Assembly: GCF_009664365.1 (NCBI RefSeq)
Contig: NZ_CP044310.1
Coordinates: 2,739,001 to 2,803,000, forward strand
From: Paenibacillus xylanilyticus
Lineage (GTDB): Bacteria > Bacillota > Bacilli > Paenibacillales > Paenibacillaceae
Reading direction: 5' to 3'
DNA length: 64,000 bases
A program made the position numbers and the translations under genes. The notes beneath the pieces were generated by a model. It made no database searches, had not been told where the DNA came from, and saw nothing but the letters and a program-made list of their open reading frames with translations. The first letter of the stretch is position 1. Every line of letters starts with the position of its first letter. Of this stretch, positions 25,680 to 34,662 are shown in pieces.

Positions 25680-26651
25680 TTGCAAACGAAATTACGTTGC
25701 GCCATATTGGACGATTACCAGAACGTCGCCCTGTCATTGGCTGATTGGAGTTTAGTCCAGGATCGGGTTGAGGTGCAGACCTTTAATCATTACATGGGCT
25801 CGGAAGAAAAGGTCATCCAGGAGCTGCAGGATGTGGATATCGTTATTCTGATGCGTGAGCGTACGCCGTTTCCTGAATCGGTTATATCCAGGCTTCCCAA
25901 GCTGAAGCTGCTCATTACAACAGGGATGCGAAATGCCTCAATTGATCTTAAGGCTGCGGAACGCCATGGAGTCACGGTGTGTGGGACAGAGGGCAGCTCC
26001 AATCCACCAACGGAACTAACCTGGGCGCTTATTTTGGGACTGTCCCGGCAGCTGGTTACCGAAAATAATGCACTGAAATCCAATCGCAACTGGCAGAGTA
26101 CGGTCGGTATGGATTTGTACGGTAAGACGCTCGGGCTGCTCGGGTTAGGCAAAATCGGTTCCCGAATGGCCGCGATTGCTAAGGCTTTTGGCATGAACGT
26201 CATGGCCTGGAGTCAGCATCTGAAACCTGGACAAGCTGGAGAACAGGGCGTAATCTGGTGCGAAACAAAGGAAGAGCTGCTGGAGCAAAGTGATATCGTG
26301 TCCATTCATCTGGTGCTTAGTGAACGTACTCGTCATCTGATCGGGCAGGCTGAATTCCAGCGGATGAAAAAGACGGCATTGCTCATCAATACTTCCCGTG
26401 CGGGAATTGTGGATCAAGGGGCTATGGTAGAGGCATTGCAAAGTGGTCTGATCGCCGGGGCAGGACTTGATGTCTTTGAACAGGAACCTTTGCCCGTTAA
26501 TCATATTATGCGAACCTTGCCCAACGTGCTGGCAACACCGCATTTGGGTTATGTGACCCAAGGGAATTATGAAATATATTACAATCATGCAGTAGAGAAC
26601 ATCGAGATGTTTCTAAAAGGGAGCCCGATTAGACAGTTGATCGTGAAGTAA
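25680..26651 (+). CDS. D-isomer 2-hydroxyacid dehydrogenase
   Basis: 323-residue NAD(P)-dependent dehydrogenase. The nucleotide-binding motif is LGLLGLGKIGSRMAAIAKAFGM, and the catalytic set of the family is visible: Arg in LLINTSRAGIVDQGAM, Glu in GLDVFEQEPLP and His in LATPHLGYVT. The oxoacid substrate is not predictable. TTG start at 25680, 8 bases after GGAGGGG; the frame reaches 25605 upstream but only with promoter-like sequence. Single gene followed by a terminator. Confidence 0.9.
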   Translation: MQTKLRCAILDDYQNVALSLADWSLVQDRVEVQTFNHYMGSEEKVIQELQDVDIVILMRERTPFPESVISRLPKLKLLITTGMRNASIDLKAAERHGVTVCGTEGSSNPPTELTWALILGLSRQLVTENNALKSNRNWQSTVGMDLYGKTLGLLGLGKIGSRMAAIAKAFGMNVMAWSQHLKPGQAGEQGVIWCETKEELLEQSDIVSIHLVLSERTRHLIGQAEFQRMKKTALLINTSRAGIVDQGAMVEALQSGLIAGAGLDVFEQEPLPVNHIMRTLPNVLATPHLGYVTQGNYEIYYNHAVENIEMFLKGSPIRQLIVK

Positions 26652-26705
26652 TAACAAACAAACCATGCCAGAGTTCTCGTCAGTTTTTATTAAATCGATT
26701 CCAAT

Positions 26706-26760
26706 AACAAAAAGGTGACTCTCAGGCCGTGCATAATGGCTGCGAGTGCACCTTTTTTGC
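26706..26760. terminator. Bidirectional terminator
   Basis: AAAAAGGTG-ACTCTCAGGCC stem with GGCTGCGAGTGCACCTTTTTT. It has A-tract and T-tract flanks, and separates the convergent dehydrogenase and lacI-type genes. Confidence 0.7.
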
Positions 26761-26797
26761 TTGTGATTTTCATGATTTCATCATCTAGGATACGCCT

Positions 26798-27829
26798 TTA
26801 GGAACGTGATGAAGAGGGACGAATCATCGCTACACTTGATTCACGTACGATAAGTCTGGGTTCAAACTGGATATGCTCATAGTCGGTAGTACTCATCTCG
26901 CGGATCCGTTTAAGCAGCAATTCGGTTGCCAGCCTGGCGACCTCTTCACCCATAATGGAAACCGAGCTGATCTGCGGGGACGAGACAGTAGTCCATTGAT
27001 TATTATCGACCCCAACCACGGCGACATCTTCGGGTACACGTACACCCAATTCTTTGAACCGGTTAACCAAACCGATGGCAACCATGTCATTGATTGCGTA
27101 GACTGCGTCTGGCATATGGGTCAGTCCATGGAAGTAATCCGCAGCGTTGGCACCGGTGTTCAGGGAGAAATCTTCTCCGAAATAGACAAGTGAAATATCG
27201 ACATGAGGCAGAGCTTGTTCATACGCCCGATAACGCTCTTCAATGATGTCCTTGGGGGCACCCGCATAGGCAATCCGGGTTCGTCCAATTTTAATCAAAT
27301 GTTCCATCACAAGCTTGCCCTCCGGCTGAGATAGAGAGACGATATCTGCCTTCATGCCGGGTTCAAGCCTTTTGCCGTAGTTAATCATGGAGATGGGAAG
27401 AGGAGCCTTATCGATCAAGCCTGGCAGTGTTTTGGGATAAGCGAGCGGCATGAATATGAGACCGTCCACATGCAGCTTTTTAATATTTCGAATGGTTTCC
27501 AGTTCGGTGCGGGCATTCCCCGCCGTATTAATCTGCACCACGTGATAACCGTGCTGTTTGGCGGTTTGTTCCACAGACCAGGAGATCTCTGGAATGATCG
27601 CATTTCGTATATCCGGAACAACCAGGGCAATTTGGTGGGTCTGGCGTATTTTAAGACTCTGAGCGGATGTGTTGGGAACAAAACCGAGCTCTTCAATGGC
27701 CTGCATGACCTTATCTCTGGTTTTGCTGCTGATCCCCTCAGAATTATTAATGGCTCTTGAGACGGTAGCAATGCCTACTCCCGCTAACTCCGCCACATCC
27801 TTGATGGTGACTTTTTGTTCTTTGCTCAC
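26798..27829 (-). CDS. LacI family transcriptional regulator
   Basis: 343 residues. The N-terminal helix-turn-helix and hinge are typical (VTIKDVAELAGVGIATVSRAINNSEGISSKTRDKVMQAIEELGF), followed by a periplasmic-binding-protein-like sugar domain (IALVVPDIRNAIIPEISWSVEQ; VAVVGVDNNQWTTVSSPQISSV). It is divergent from the butanediol dehydrogenase gene. Matching operators CGGAAACGATTCCG (27851-27864, next to its own start) and CGGAAACGTTTCCG (28132-28145) indicate autoregulation and control of the dehydrogenase. Confidence 0.92.
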   Translation of the reverse strand: MSKEQKVTIKDVAELAGVGIATVSRAINNSEGISSKTRDKVMQAIEELGFVPNTSAQSLKIRQTHQIALVVPDIRNAIIPEISWSVEQTAKQHGYHVVQINTAGNARTELETIRNIKKLHVDGLIFMPLAYPKTLPGLIDKAPLPISMINYGKRLEPGMKADIVSLSQPEGKLVMEHLIKIGRTRIAYAGAPKDIIEERYRAYEQALPHVDISLVYFGEDFSLNTGANAADYFHGLTHMPDAVYAINDMVAIGLVNRFKELGVRVPEDVAVVGVDNNQWTTVSSPQISSVSIMGEEVARLATELLLKRIREMSTTDYEHIQFEPRLIVRESSVAMIRPSSSRS

Positions 27830-27850
27830 GTTTGGGTAACCTCACTTCAC

Positions 27851-27864
27851 CGGAAACGATTCCG
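27851..27864. promoter_or_regulatory. LacI-type operator upstream of its own gene
   Basis: CGGAAACGATTCCG, one base from the perfect palindrome found in front of the dehydrogenase gene; 22 bases from the regulator start codon. Confidence 0.6.
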
Positions 27865-28096
27865 AACCTATAGTAATTTCGTGTTGAATTCATGTATATA
27901 CTCTGATTATAACACTTTTTTGTAAGTCAATAGACTTTCCATGACCTATAACCGTAAGCAAGGTGTTAACATATTCCATACGTTCTTGAGCGTATAATCT
28001 GCAAATCATTGGGTGCAGGTAATCACTGCGGGTTTTATCATGCTGCATGTATAGGCAAAAAATTCATGAATTCGACTTATTTATGGGAAAATGTGT

Positions 28097-28145
28097 TTGA
28101 CAGACTATCTAAACTGTGACATATTTAACTACGGAAACGTTTCCG
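28097..28145 (+). promoter_or_regulatory. Promoter and LacI-type operator of the dehydrogenase gene
   Basis: TTGACA (28097-28102), a CATATT -10 at 17-base spacing (28120-28125), then the perfect 14-bp palindrome CGGAAACGTTTCCG (28132-28145) over the start of transcription, ideal for repression. Confidence 0.7.
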
Positions 28146-28181
28146 GTTATATTCAAACCTATGATCTGGGAGATGAAATGA

Positions 28182-29231
28182 ATGAAAGCATTACGTTGGC
28201 ATGGAGTTAAAGATTTGCGTCTCGAACATATCGATGAACCTAGCCCGGCGCAGGGGAAAGTTAAAATAAAAGTAGAGTGGTGCGGAATTTGCGGCAGTGA
28301 CCTGCATGAATACACCGCAGGACCGATTTTCATTCCAGCTCAAGCACCACATCCGCTAACAGGCGAACAAGCACCTGTTGTGATGGGACACGAGTTCTCG
28401 GGACAAGTCGTTGAAGTGGGTGAAGGGGTTACCCGTTTTCAAGCTGGAGACCGTGTTGTCGTTGAACCTATCTATGCATGCGGACATTGTGAAGCCTGCA
28501 AACAGGGAAAATACAATCTGTGCGACCAGATGGGATTCCTCGGTCTAGCCGGAGGAGGCGGAGGTTTCTCCGAATACGTAACAGCTGAAGAGTATATGGT
28601 ACACGCCATCCCTGACTCCATTTCCTACGAACAGGGTGCTTTGGTGGAACCGTCTGCGGTTGCGCTGCATGCTGTGCGTCAAAGCAAGCTGAAAGTAGGC
28701 GATACTGCAGCTGTGTTTGGTGCAGGTCCAATCGGTTTGCTCGTTATTGAAGCATTGAAAGCATCCGGCGCCTCCGACATTTATGTAGTAGAGTTGTCCG
28801 AAGAGCGTAAAGCGAAAGCCGAAGAGCTTGGCGCCATCGTTATTGATCCAACCCAGTACAATGTCGTGGAAGAGATTCACAGACGTACGCAAGGCGGCGT
28901 AAACGTTGCTTATGAAGTGACAGGTGTTCCACCTGTGCTGCAGCAGGCGATCGATTCGACACGTATTGGCGGAGAGCTGATGATCGTCAGCATTTTTGAG
29001 CAAGCGGCTCCGATTCTGCCTAACTCTATCGTCATGAAAGAACGTACAGTGAACGGCATTATCGGTTATCGGGATGTATTCCCGGCTGTGATCAGTCTGA
29101 TGGATAAAGGCTTCTTCCCGGCAGACAAGCTGGTGACCAAACGTATTTCGCTGGATGAAGTGGTGGATCAAGGATTCGAAGCGCTTCTGAAAGAGAAAAA
29201 TCAGGTGAAAATCCTGGTCAAAGCCGAGTAG
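28182..29231 (+). CDS. bdhA: Zinc-dependent (R,R)-butanediol dehydrogenase-type alcohol dehydrogenase
   Basis: 349-residue medium-chain dehydrogenase. Catalytic zinc ligands are seen in EWCGICGSDLHEY (Cys) and VVMGHEFSGQVVE (His-Glu); structural zinc cysteines in YACGHCEACKQGKYNLC. The NAD motif is VFGAGPIGLLVIEALKASGA. The extra segment HPLTGEQAPVVMGHE is characteristic of the 2,3-butanediol/acetoin branch, so it likely interconverts acetoin and butanediol with NAD(H). The gene is under a divergent LacI-type repressor. Confidence 0.85.
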   Translation: MKALRWHGVKDLRLEHIDEPSPAQGKVKIKVEWCGICGSDLHEYTAGPIFIPAQAPHPLTGEQAPVVMGHEFSGQVVEVGEGVTRFQAGDRVVVEPIYACGHCEACKQGKYNLCDQMGFLGLAGGGGGFSEYVTAEEYMVHAIPDSISYEQGALVEPSAVALHAVRQSKLKVGDTAAVFGAGPIGLLVIEALKASGASDIYVVELSEERKAKAEELGAIVIDPTQYNVVEEIHRRTQGGVNVAYEVTGVPPVLQQAIDSTRIGGELMIVSIFEQAAPILPNSIVMKERTVNGIIGYRDVFPAVISLMDKGFFPADKLVTKRISLDEVVDQGFEALLKEKNQVKILVKAE

Positions 29232-29293
29232 TCACAACCAGAAATCTTCTCAATTCAATAAACGAAGTCATTATGACTAAATGGAGTACTTGC

Positions 29294-29334
29294 ATAGGCA
29301 GCTCATCTTCGGATGAAGCTGTCTATTTTTGTTG
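29294..29334 (+). terminator. Terminator of the butanediol dehydrogenase gene
   Basis: AGGCAGCTCATC-TTCG-GATGAAGCTGTCT stem followed by ATTTTTG. Confidence 0.7.
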
Positions 29335-29446
29335 AAAAGGGCGGAATGTATTGCATGCTTGTTCTGTTTTACATAATATAAAAAGATACAATTTGTATCG
29401 TTTATATGAAATGGTATTCAATATCAAAACGAAGGAGGAAGCGGGC

Positions 29447-30760
29447 ATGCATAACAACACGAAATGGGCAGCTCTACTTTTGACCATCGTTGCAAGCGTG
29501 GGCTGGATGCTTACAGGGAGCGCCAAGCCCAAAAGCAGTGACAAGGCCGAGCCCAAGCCGACGGTTGAACGGGCTATGGCGAAGGTATCCAATGTACCCA
29601 TCAATTCTGCGGATGTGACAAGCAAGATTGAGCTGCTTGGACGACCTTTTGCCAAAACGCCTTACGCCAATAATGTGTGGGATATGCAGTTGTACAGAGA
29701 CAAGATCTATTTGGGCCATGGCAACAGCAGCAATATGGGGGTAGCCCCGAACTCGGGTCCCATCCCGGTTATTTATTTCGATACAGCAACCTCATCGTTT
29801 AATAGGCAGGCAGTCAGCAACAGCAATCCTGGAATTGTCCCATCAACCAAAATGGTTGTGGATGAAGAGCAGATTGATATCTACAAGGTGCTGGACGACA
29901 AACTCTATATTCCGGGTAATGATTCTGACGGAGAGCAATGGAATTTCGGAAACTTTTATCGGCTGGATGGGGACGTATGGACGAAATACCGCAACCTTCC
30001 GCTTGGAGTACACGTTTATGACCTTGCTCTGTATCAAGGCAAAATGTTTGCTGCCCTGGGAACAGAGGATAAGCCAACGATTCTGATTTCACATGATATG
30101 GGCGTAAGCTGGCAGAAGTTTGCAAACATTAATACGTTCGGGCTTAGGGCATATACGCTGTTTGAGCTGGGGGGCAAGCTGTATGCATCCGGCATGATGT
30201 ATCCTGCCAATAAAATCTGGAATGACAAGACCAATTTCCTGGAAATTAACGCGAATCTGGAGAAGAAAGACGTTGTAATCTACGGAAACAAAATCCTGCC
30301 GGGACTGACCTATCAACAGGGAACGGTTCCGTATAACAAGATTGGGAAAAATGTTAACTTTGATAACAAGTTAGTCTATATCGCTGGTGGTGTATTCAAT
30401 GACGGTCAATTGCTTCCCAAATCCTTGAATGTCATGACTGCCATTAACCAGGCCAGACGCGTAATTTTACCAGATGCCAAAGCTCTGCCAACAGACTTGC
30501 TTCTGCGCAACGGAAAAGTATATGTACTCACCTACACGTTCCAAAACAAAAACCTGTATATTAACCGGGTGTACCAAACCACGGATCTGATCAATTGGCA
30601 TGAAATCCTCCGGTTTAGCCAGGATACGTATGCGAAGTCATTTGAAGAGCATGAAGGGGATTTCTATTTCGGTTTGGGCACGGATCCGGACGTCGTCTCA
30701 CCTTCATCAGGCAAAATCCTCAGAGTTCATCGCAATGACATTCCTGTGAATTCGGATTAA
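29447..30760 (+). CDS. Secreted beta-propeller-like protein of unknown function
   Basis: 437 residues. Start ATG 29447 with AAGGAGG; the frame upstream (to 29351) lacks a site. N-terminal signal peptide: NTKWAALLLTIVASVGWMLTGSA, so exported. The mature part shows regularly spaced beta-rich units of about 50 residues (WDMQLYRDKIYLGHGN; IYKVLDDKLYIPGND; VYDLALYQGKMFAALGT; AYTLFELGGKLYASGM; PTDLLLRNGKVYVLTYT; SFEEHEGDFYFGLGT), each with a D/G-K-(L/I/M)-(Y/F) turn, the signature of a six- or seven-bladed propeller. No catalytic residues are recognised. Single gene. Confidence 0.78.
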   Translation: MHNNTKWAALLLTIVASVGWMLTGSAKPKSSDKAEPKPTVERAMAKVSNVPINSADVTSKIELLGRPFAKTPYANNVWDMQLYRDKIYLGHGNSSNMGVAPNSGPIPVIYFDTATSSFNRQAVSNSNPGIVPSTKMVVDEEQIDIYKVLDDKLYIPGNDSDGEQWNFGNFYRLDGDVWTKYRNLPLGVHVYDLALYQGKMFAALGTEDKPTILISHDMGVSWQKFANINTFGLRAYTLFELGGKLYASGMMYPANKIWNDKTNFLEINANLEKKDVVIYGNKILPGLTYQQGTVPYNKIGKNVNFDNKLVYIAGGVFNDGQLLPKSLNVMTAINQARRVILPDAKALPTDLLLRNGKVYVLTYTFQNKNLYINRVYQTTDLINWHEILRFSQDTYAKSFEEHEGDFYFGLGTDPDVVSPSSGKILRVHRNDIPVNSD

Positions 30761-30794
30761 GGGGAACGAACAGAAAGAGTTAGGAGTATACACT

Positions 30795-30842
30795 ATGACT
30801 CATATCTATTTTTGGCTATCATTTAAAATGAAAAAGACGTAA
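30795..30842 (+). CDS. Possible 15-residue micro-ORF
   Basis: ATG at 30795 placed 8 bases after AGGAG, encoding MTHIYFWLSFKMKKT, a hydrophobic peptide with a basic tail, then a stop and a terminator hairpin. It could be a real small membrane peptide or a remnant; chance cannot be excluded at this length. Confidence 0.25.
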   Translation: MTHIYFWLSFKMKKT

Positions 30843-30855
30843 ACACAGAGCGTAC

Positions 30856-30912
30856 ACGTGCAGCAGCGTAATTGTATTGCCACTTGCTGCGGGGATGCTC
30901 TATTTTTTTTAT
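30856..30912 (+). terminator. Terminator-like hairpin
   Basis: AGAGC...GCAGCA pairs with TGCTGC...GCTCT, followed by ATTTTTTTT at 30900-30910. Confidence 0.6.
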
Positions 30913-31022
30913 GTTACATAATAGATCGCTTCATTAACGAGTTTGAAAATAAAACTCACAAACTATAAAATGGAAAGGTAATTGGGTTCTGACATTCCAC
31001 AAGATAAAGGAGCTATAAACAA

Positions 31023-32126
31023 ATGAATATACCTTCAGCGTTGTTTACACCCTTCACTTCAGACAAGCTTACATTGTCCAATCGGATCGTCATGGCACCC
31101 ATGACTCGCGGTTTCTCTCCAGAGGGAGTACCCGGGCCGGAAGTTGCTGAATATTACAGACGCAGAGCAGCTGGCGGTGTAGGGCTCATTATTACAGAAG
31201 GGATAGGAATTAACCACCCTTCCTCTGTAAGCGGTGCGAGTATCCCGTTATTCCATGGAGATGAATCCCTTCAGGGCTGGTCGAATGTGGTTCAAGCCGT
31301 CCACGAGGCCGGCGGTAAAATCATGCCTCAATTGTGGCATGTGGGCACTGCAAGGCGTACGGGTGATCTGCCTCATGCAGAAGCGGAGCCTGTAAGCCCC
31401 TCTGGCATCAGCATGGCAGGGGAAGAGAACAGGGAACCTTTGACGGAAGAAGAGATCCAGGGCCTGGTACAAGCGTTCGCACATGCAGCTGCAGATGCGA
31501 AGCGGATCGGGTTCGATGGCATAGAATTGCATGGCGCTCACGGATACCTGATTGATCAGTTTTTCTGGGAGCATACCAATCGTCGTACAGACAAATATGG
31601 CGGTGACTTGATCAAACGCACACAATTCGCAGTTGAGGTTATTGAAGCATGCCGCAAGGCGGTTGGACCGGATTTTCCGATTGTACTTCGTTTCTCGCAA
31701 TGGAAAATGGGCAATTATGATGCTCGCCTGGTGGATACCCCGGAACAGCTGGAGCAATTTCTTGCGCCGCTGGCTGCGGCCGGCGTAGATATCTTCCATT
31801 GCTCGACTCGTCGCTTCTGGCTGCCGGAATTCGAAGGTTCCGAATTAAACCTTGCCGGCTGGACTCAAAAATTAAGCGGAAAACCTGCAATATCCGTTGG
31901 GTCCGTTGGTCTGGAAGCCGAATTCGTGGACCGATCAACCGAGAATCAGGGAACTGGCGATGCTCACTTGGACCAATTGAATACGATGTTAGAGAACAAG
32001 GAGTTTGAACTCATCGCTCTGGGGCGTGTTCTGCTAAGCGATCCGGAGTGGCCTGCAAAAGTGCGTGAAGGACGCCAGTCCGAGATCATTCCATTTACAA
32101 CTGAAGTGCTGAAAACATTGAATTAG
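31023..32126 (+). CDS. Old yellow enzyme family NADH:flavin oxidoreductase
   Basis: 367-residue FMN-dependent ene-reductase, a TIM barrel. Family marks: LSNRIVMAPMTRGFSPEGVPG near the N-terminus, IITEGIGINHPSSV, the substrate-binding pair in ELHGAHGYLIDQFFW, NRRTDKYGGDL, and ALGRVLLSDPEWPAKVREGR (phosphate-binding end). Reduces activated C=C bonds of enones or nitro compounds; the physiological substrate is unknown. AAGGAG precedes the ATG. Single gene. Confidence 0.92.
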   Translation: MNIPSALFTPFTSDKLTLSNRIVMAPMTRGFSPEGVPGPEVAEYYRRRAAGGVGLIITEGIGINHPSSVSGASIPLFHGDESLQGWSNVVQAVHEAGGKIMPQLWHVGTARRTGDLPHAEAEPVSPSGISMAGEENREPLTEEEIQGLVQAFAHAAADAKRIGFDGIELHGAHGYLIDQFFWEHTNRRTDKYGGDLIKRTQFAVEVIEACRKAVGPDFPIVLRFSQWKMGNYDARLVDTPEQLEQFLAPLAAAGVDIFHCSTRRFWLPEFEGSELNLAGWTQKLSGKPAISVGSVGLEAEFVDRSTENQGTGDAHLDQLNTMLENKEFELIALGRVLLSDPEWPAKVREGRQSEIIPFTTEVLKTLN

Positions 32127-32532
32127 TGAATAGTATTCAGCATTTTTCTGCATATTTACCTACAAGGAAGACAAAAACGAGCAGTCAAGGAAAACAAAAA
32201 CGAGCAATCCGCAACAACCTTATGCCGCCGAAAGGCGGCTTTTTCAACTTACTATAATAATAATTTCAACATATGAAAAATTCACAACAGAAAACCGCTT
32301 CTCGCCCGCAATTACGCTCCCTGTTGGCCATACTACACCCACGCCCTTCGGTTGAAAAAAACAATTAGAAACCAGACTACAACGCTCAATTGCAAACATT
32401 TTTTTGGCTAATCAGTCACATATCTCACTCTTTTAATTACAGCAGGTGATTTTGAAAAAAGTGCTGCTTATGTTAATGTAATGCCTGAACATTACGGTAC
32501 ACATTCCAACATGAATTAGGAGGTTGCTTTCC
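32127..32532. other. Intergenic region between the OYE gene and the GH3 gene
   Basis: Contains two near-identical 17-base direct repeats (ACAAAAACGAGCAGTC near 32172 and ACAAAAACGAGCAATC near 32195), the terminator at 32222, and otherwise AT-rich sequence with the GH3 promoter near its end. No gene seen. Confidence 0.4.
32222..32247 (+). terminator. Terminator of the OYE gene
   Basis: GCCGCC-GAAA-GGCGGC tetraloop hairpin followed by TTTTT. Confidence 0.85.
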
Positions 32533-33879
32533 TTGTATGTACATAACGATTCTATAAGAAGTAAACGAAGACACTCGTTTCAAATGTTATTTCTGATGAT
32601 TGCAGTCCTTATGCTCATTACCGCATGTGGAGAAACGCAAAAGCCAGGCTCCACAGCGAATTCCTCTGCAGGCTCTACTACCGAACAACAAGCTGCACCG
32701 GAAGGCAGTGCTAATTCCGATGCGGAGCAAGCTGAGGAGAACAACGAGCAGAATAATGCTTCCCCTCAGGTAGAGGCAGATCCGGTTCAGGAGCAGTTAG
32801 ACCAGCTCTCGCTGGATGAAAAGATTGGACAGATGATTTTGGCTGGTGTACAGGGGACTGCTTTGGATGATCAGGCTAAACAAATGATTGCGGACCAAAA
32901 GGTTGGAGGCATCATTTTCTATGGGAATAACGTGACGACTTTGCAGGGAACAGCGGATTTTGTGCAGTCCATCAAAGAGGCAAACCGTGACAATCCGGTG
33001 CCCATCTTCATGAGTGTGGATCAGGAGGGTGGCAAAGTCAGTCGAATGCCGGATGAAGTGGAGAGTATCCCGTCCAATGGTAAAGTGGGTGCGACTAAAG
33101 ACGCCGAACTGGCAGAGACCATGGGTAAGTTGCTGGCAAGACAGATCCAACTTGCAGGCTTCAATGTGGATTTTGCTCCGGTATTGGACGTCAACAGCAA
33201 TCCGAACAATCCGGTGATTGGTGACCGTTCCTTTGGCAGTTCGGCTGATCTCGTGTCTCGTCTCGGCGTCGCTGAGATGAAAGGTCTGCGCAGTGAGGGA
33301 ATGATTCCGGTCGTGAAGCATTTTCCCGGTCATGGGGATACATCGGTGGACTCCCATCTGGATCTTCCCGTGGTGAATAAAACAGAGAAGCAGCTGGCTG
33401 AGCTGGAGTGGATTCCGTTTCAGGCTGCGGTGAAAGAGCATGTGGAAGCCGTAATGGTGGCTCACATTTTATTCCCCAAGCTGGATCCCGATCATCCTGC
33501 TTCTTTATCGGAAGTCATTATTGGTGAACATCTGCGGGGCAAATTCAATTATGATGGCGTCGTCATTACTGATGATCTCAGCATGGGTGCAATCGCCAAA
33601 AATTATAAGCTGAATGAAGCTGCAATCGCGACCGTTCAGGCAGGCAGTGATATTTTGCTCGTGGCTCACAGCTATGAAAGTGCCAAAACGATATTTGATA
33701 CATTGAAAAATGCGGTGAAAACTGGAAAAATTACCGAGTCTCGCATTGATGAAAGCGTGTATCGCATTCTGGCATTGAAGCAGTCGTACAAGCTCTCTGA
33801 TGAGCAGCAGCCATCTGGTGACCTCAAGCAATTGAACGCAGACATAGTGCAGTGGCGCAAACAGGTTCATGCCGAATAA
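32533..33879 (+). CDS. Glycoside hydrolase family 3 lipoprotein (NagZ-like beta-N-acetylhexosaminidase)
   Basis: 448 residues. Lipoprotein signal with lipobox LITAC, then a Ser/Glu/Asn-rich linker of about 60 residues to reach the cell surface. The GH3 barrel starts at LDQLSLDEKIGQMI and has the NagZ signature KHFPGHGDTSVDSHLDLP (His and Asp used in catalysis) and ITDDLSMGAIAKNY. It should release GlcNAc from cell-wall muropeptides outside the membrane. TAGGAGG lies 8 bases before the TTG at 32533; the TTG at 32524 overlaps the ribosome binding site. Confidence 0.92.
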   Translation: MYVHNDSIRSKRRHSFQMLFLMIAVLMLITACGETQKPGSTANSSAGSTTEQQAAPEGSANSDAEQAEENNEQNNASPQVEADPVQEQLDQLSLDEKIGQMILAGVQGTALDDQAKQMIADQKVGGIIFYGNNVTTLQGTADFVQSIKEANRDNPVPIFMSVDQEGGKVSRMPDEVESIPSNGKVGATKDAELAETMGKLLARQIQLAGFNVDFAPVLDVNSNPNNPVIGDRSFGSSADLVSRLGVAEMKGLRSEGMIPVVKHFPGHGDTSVDSHLDLPVVNKTEKQLAELEWIPFQAAVKEHVEAVMVAHILFPKLDPDHPASLSEVIIGEHLRGKFNYDGVVITDDLSMGAIAKNYKLNEAAIATVQAGSDILLVAHSYESAKTIFDTLKNAVKTGKITESRIDESVYRILALKQSYKLSDEQQPSGDLKQLNADIVQWRKQVHAE

Positions 33880-33957
33880 TCCATCCTGTGTTATGATTTT
33901 GGAATGAGAGAGAACATATTACATTTCATTATTATAGGTTAGGGGTGCGGCCCATTT

Positions 33958-34662
33958 ATGTATACCATAATGATCGTTGAAGATGATCCCAAAATTGCAG
34001 GACTGCTGAAATCCCATATTGAACGTTACGGGGACAGAGCCGTTCTGGTGGAGGATTTTGAGCGGGTGTTACAGCAATTTGAGCAGATCCAGCCACATGT
34101 TGTTCTTCTGGATATCAACTTGCCCAGTTATGACGGGTTCTACTGGTGTCGTCAGATTCGTACGATGTCCACGTGTCCAATTTTGTTTATTTCTGCCCGG
34201 AGCGGCAAGATGGATCAGGTGATGGCGCTGGAGAACGGAGCGGATGATTATATAACGAAGCCGTTCGAACATGAAATCGTGATGGCCAAAATCAAAAGTC
34301 AGCTGCGGCGTGTGTATGGAGATTACGCAGCCCGTGACGAGGAACGCAAGGTCGAGCTGGAAGGGTTAACAGTATACCTGGAAAGACTGGAGATTCAGCT
34401 CGGTGAACGCAGAGTGCAGCTGACGAAGAAGGAAACGATACTGCTGGAAACGCTCCTTCGTCGGAGTCCGAAGCTCGTGAGCAGGGAGACGATTCTGGAG
34501 AAACTGTGGGATGACTCCTTTGTAGACGATAATACCCTCAGTGTCAATGTAACCCGTGTACGCAAGCGATTGGCCGAAATAGGCATAATTGACGCTTTGG
34601 AAACGGTGAGAGGTTCCGGTTATCGGTTAAACGCAAACTGGAATACGGCTTCACCATCATGA
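33958..34662 (+). CDS. bceR: OmpR-family response regulator of a Bce-type system
   Basis: 234 residues: receiver domain (acidic pair EDD at 8-10, phosphoacceptor Asp in VVLLDINLPSYDG, Lys in YITKPFEHE) and winged-helix DNA-binding domain (LTKKETILLETLLRRSPKLVSRE...VNVTRVRKRLAEIG). Family stretches DGFYWCRQIR and FISARSGKMDQVMALENGADDY are typical of BceR regulators that respond to peptide antibiotics. It overlaps the kinase gene by four bases. Likely targets: bceAB downstream via the site at 35749. Confidence 0.9.
   Translation: MYTIMIVEDDPKIAGLLKSHIERYGDRAVLVEDFERVLQQFEQIQPHVVLLDINLPSYDGFYWCRQIRTMSTCPILFISARSGKMDQVMALENGADDYITKPFEHEIVMAKIKSQLRRVYGDYAARDEERKVELEGLTVYLERLEIQLGERRVQLTKKETILLETLLRRSPKLVSRETILEKLWDDSFVDDNTLSVNVTRVRKRLAEIGIIDALETVRGSGYRLNANWNTASPS

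Noticed and set aside
28132..28145. CcpA catabolite-repression (cre) site
   Set aside because: Lacks the TG...CA ends of the cre consensus, and a matching copy sits in front of the divergent LacI-type gene, so a dedicated repressor is more likely.
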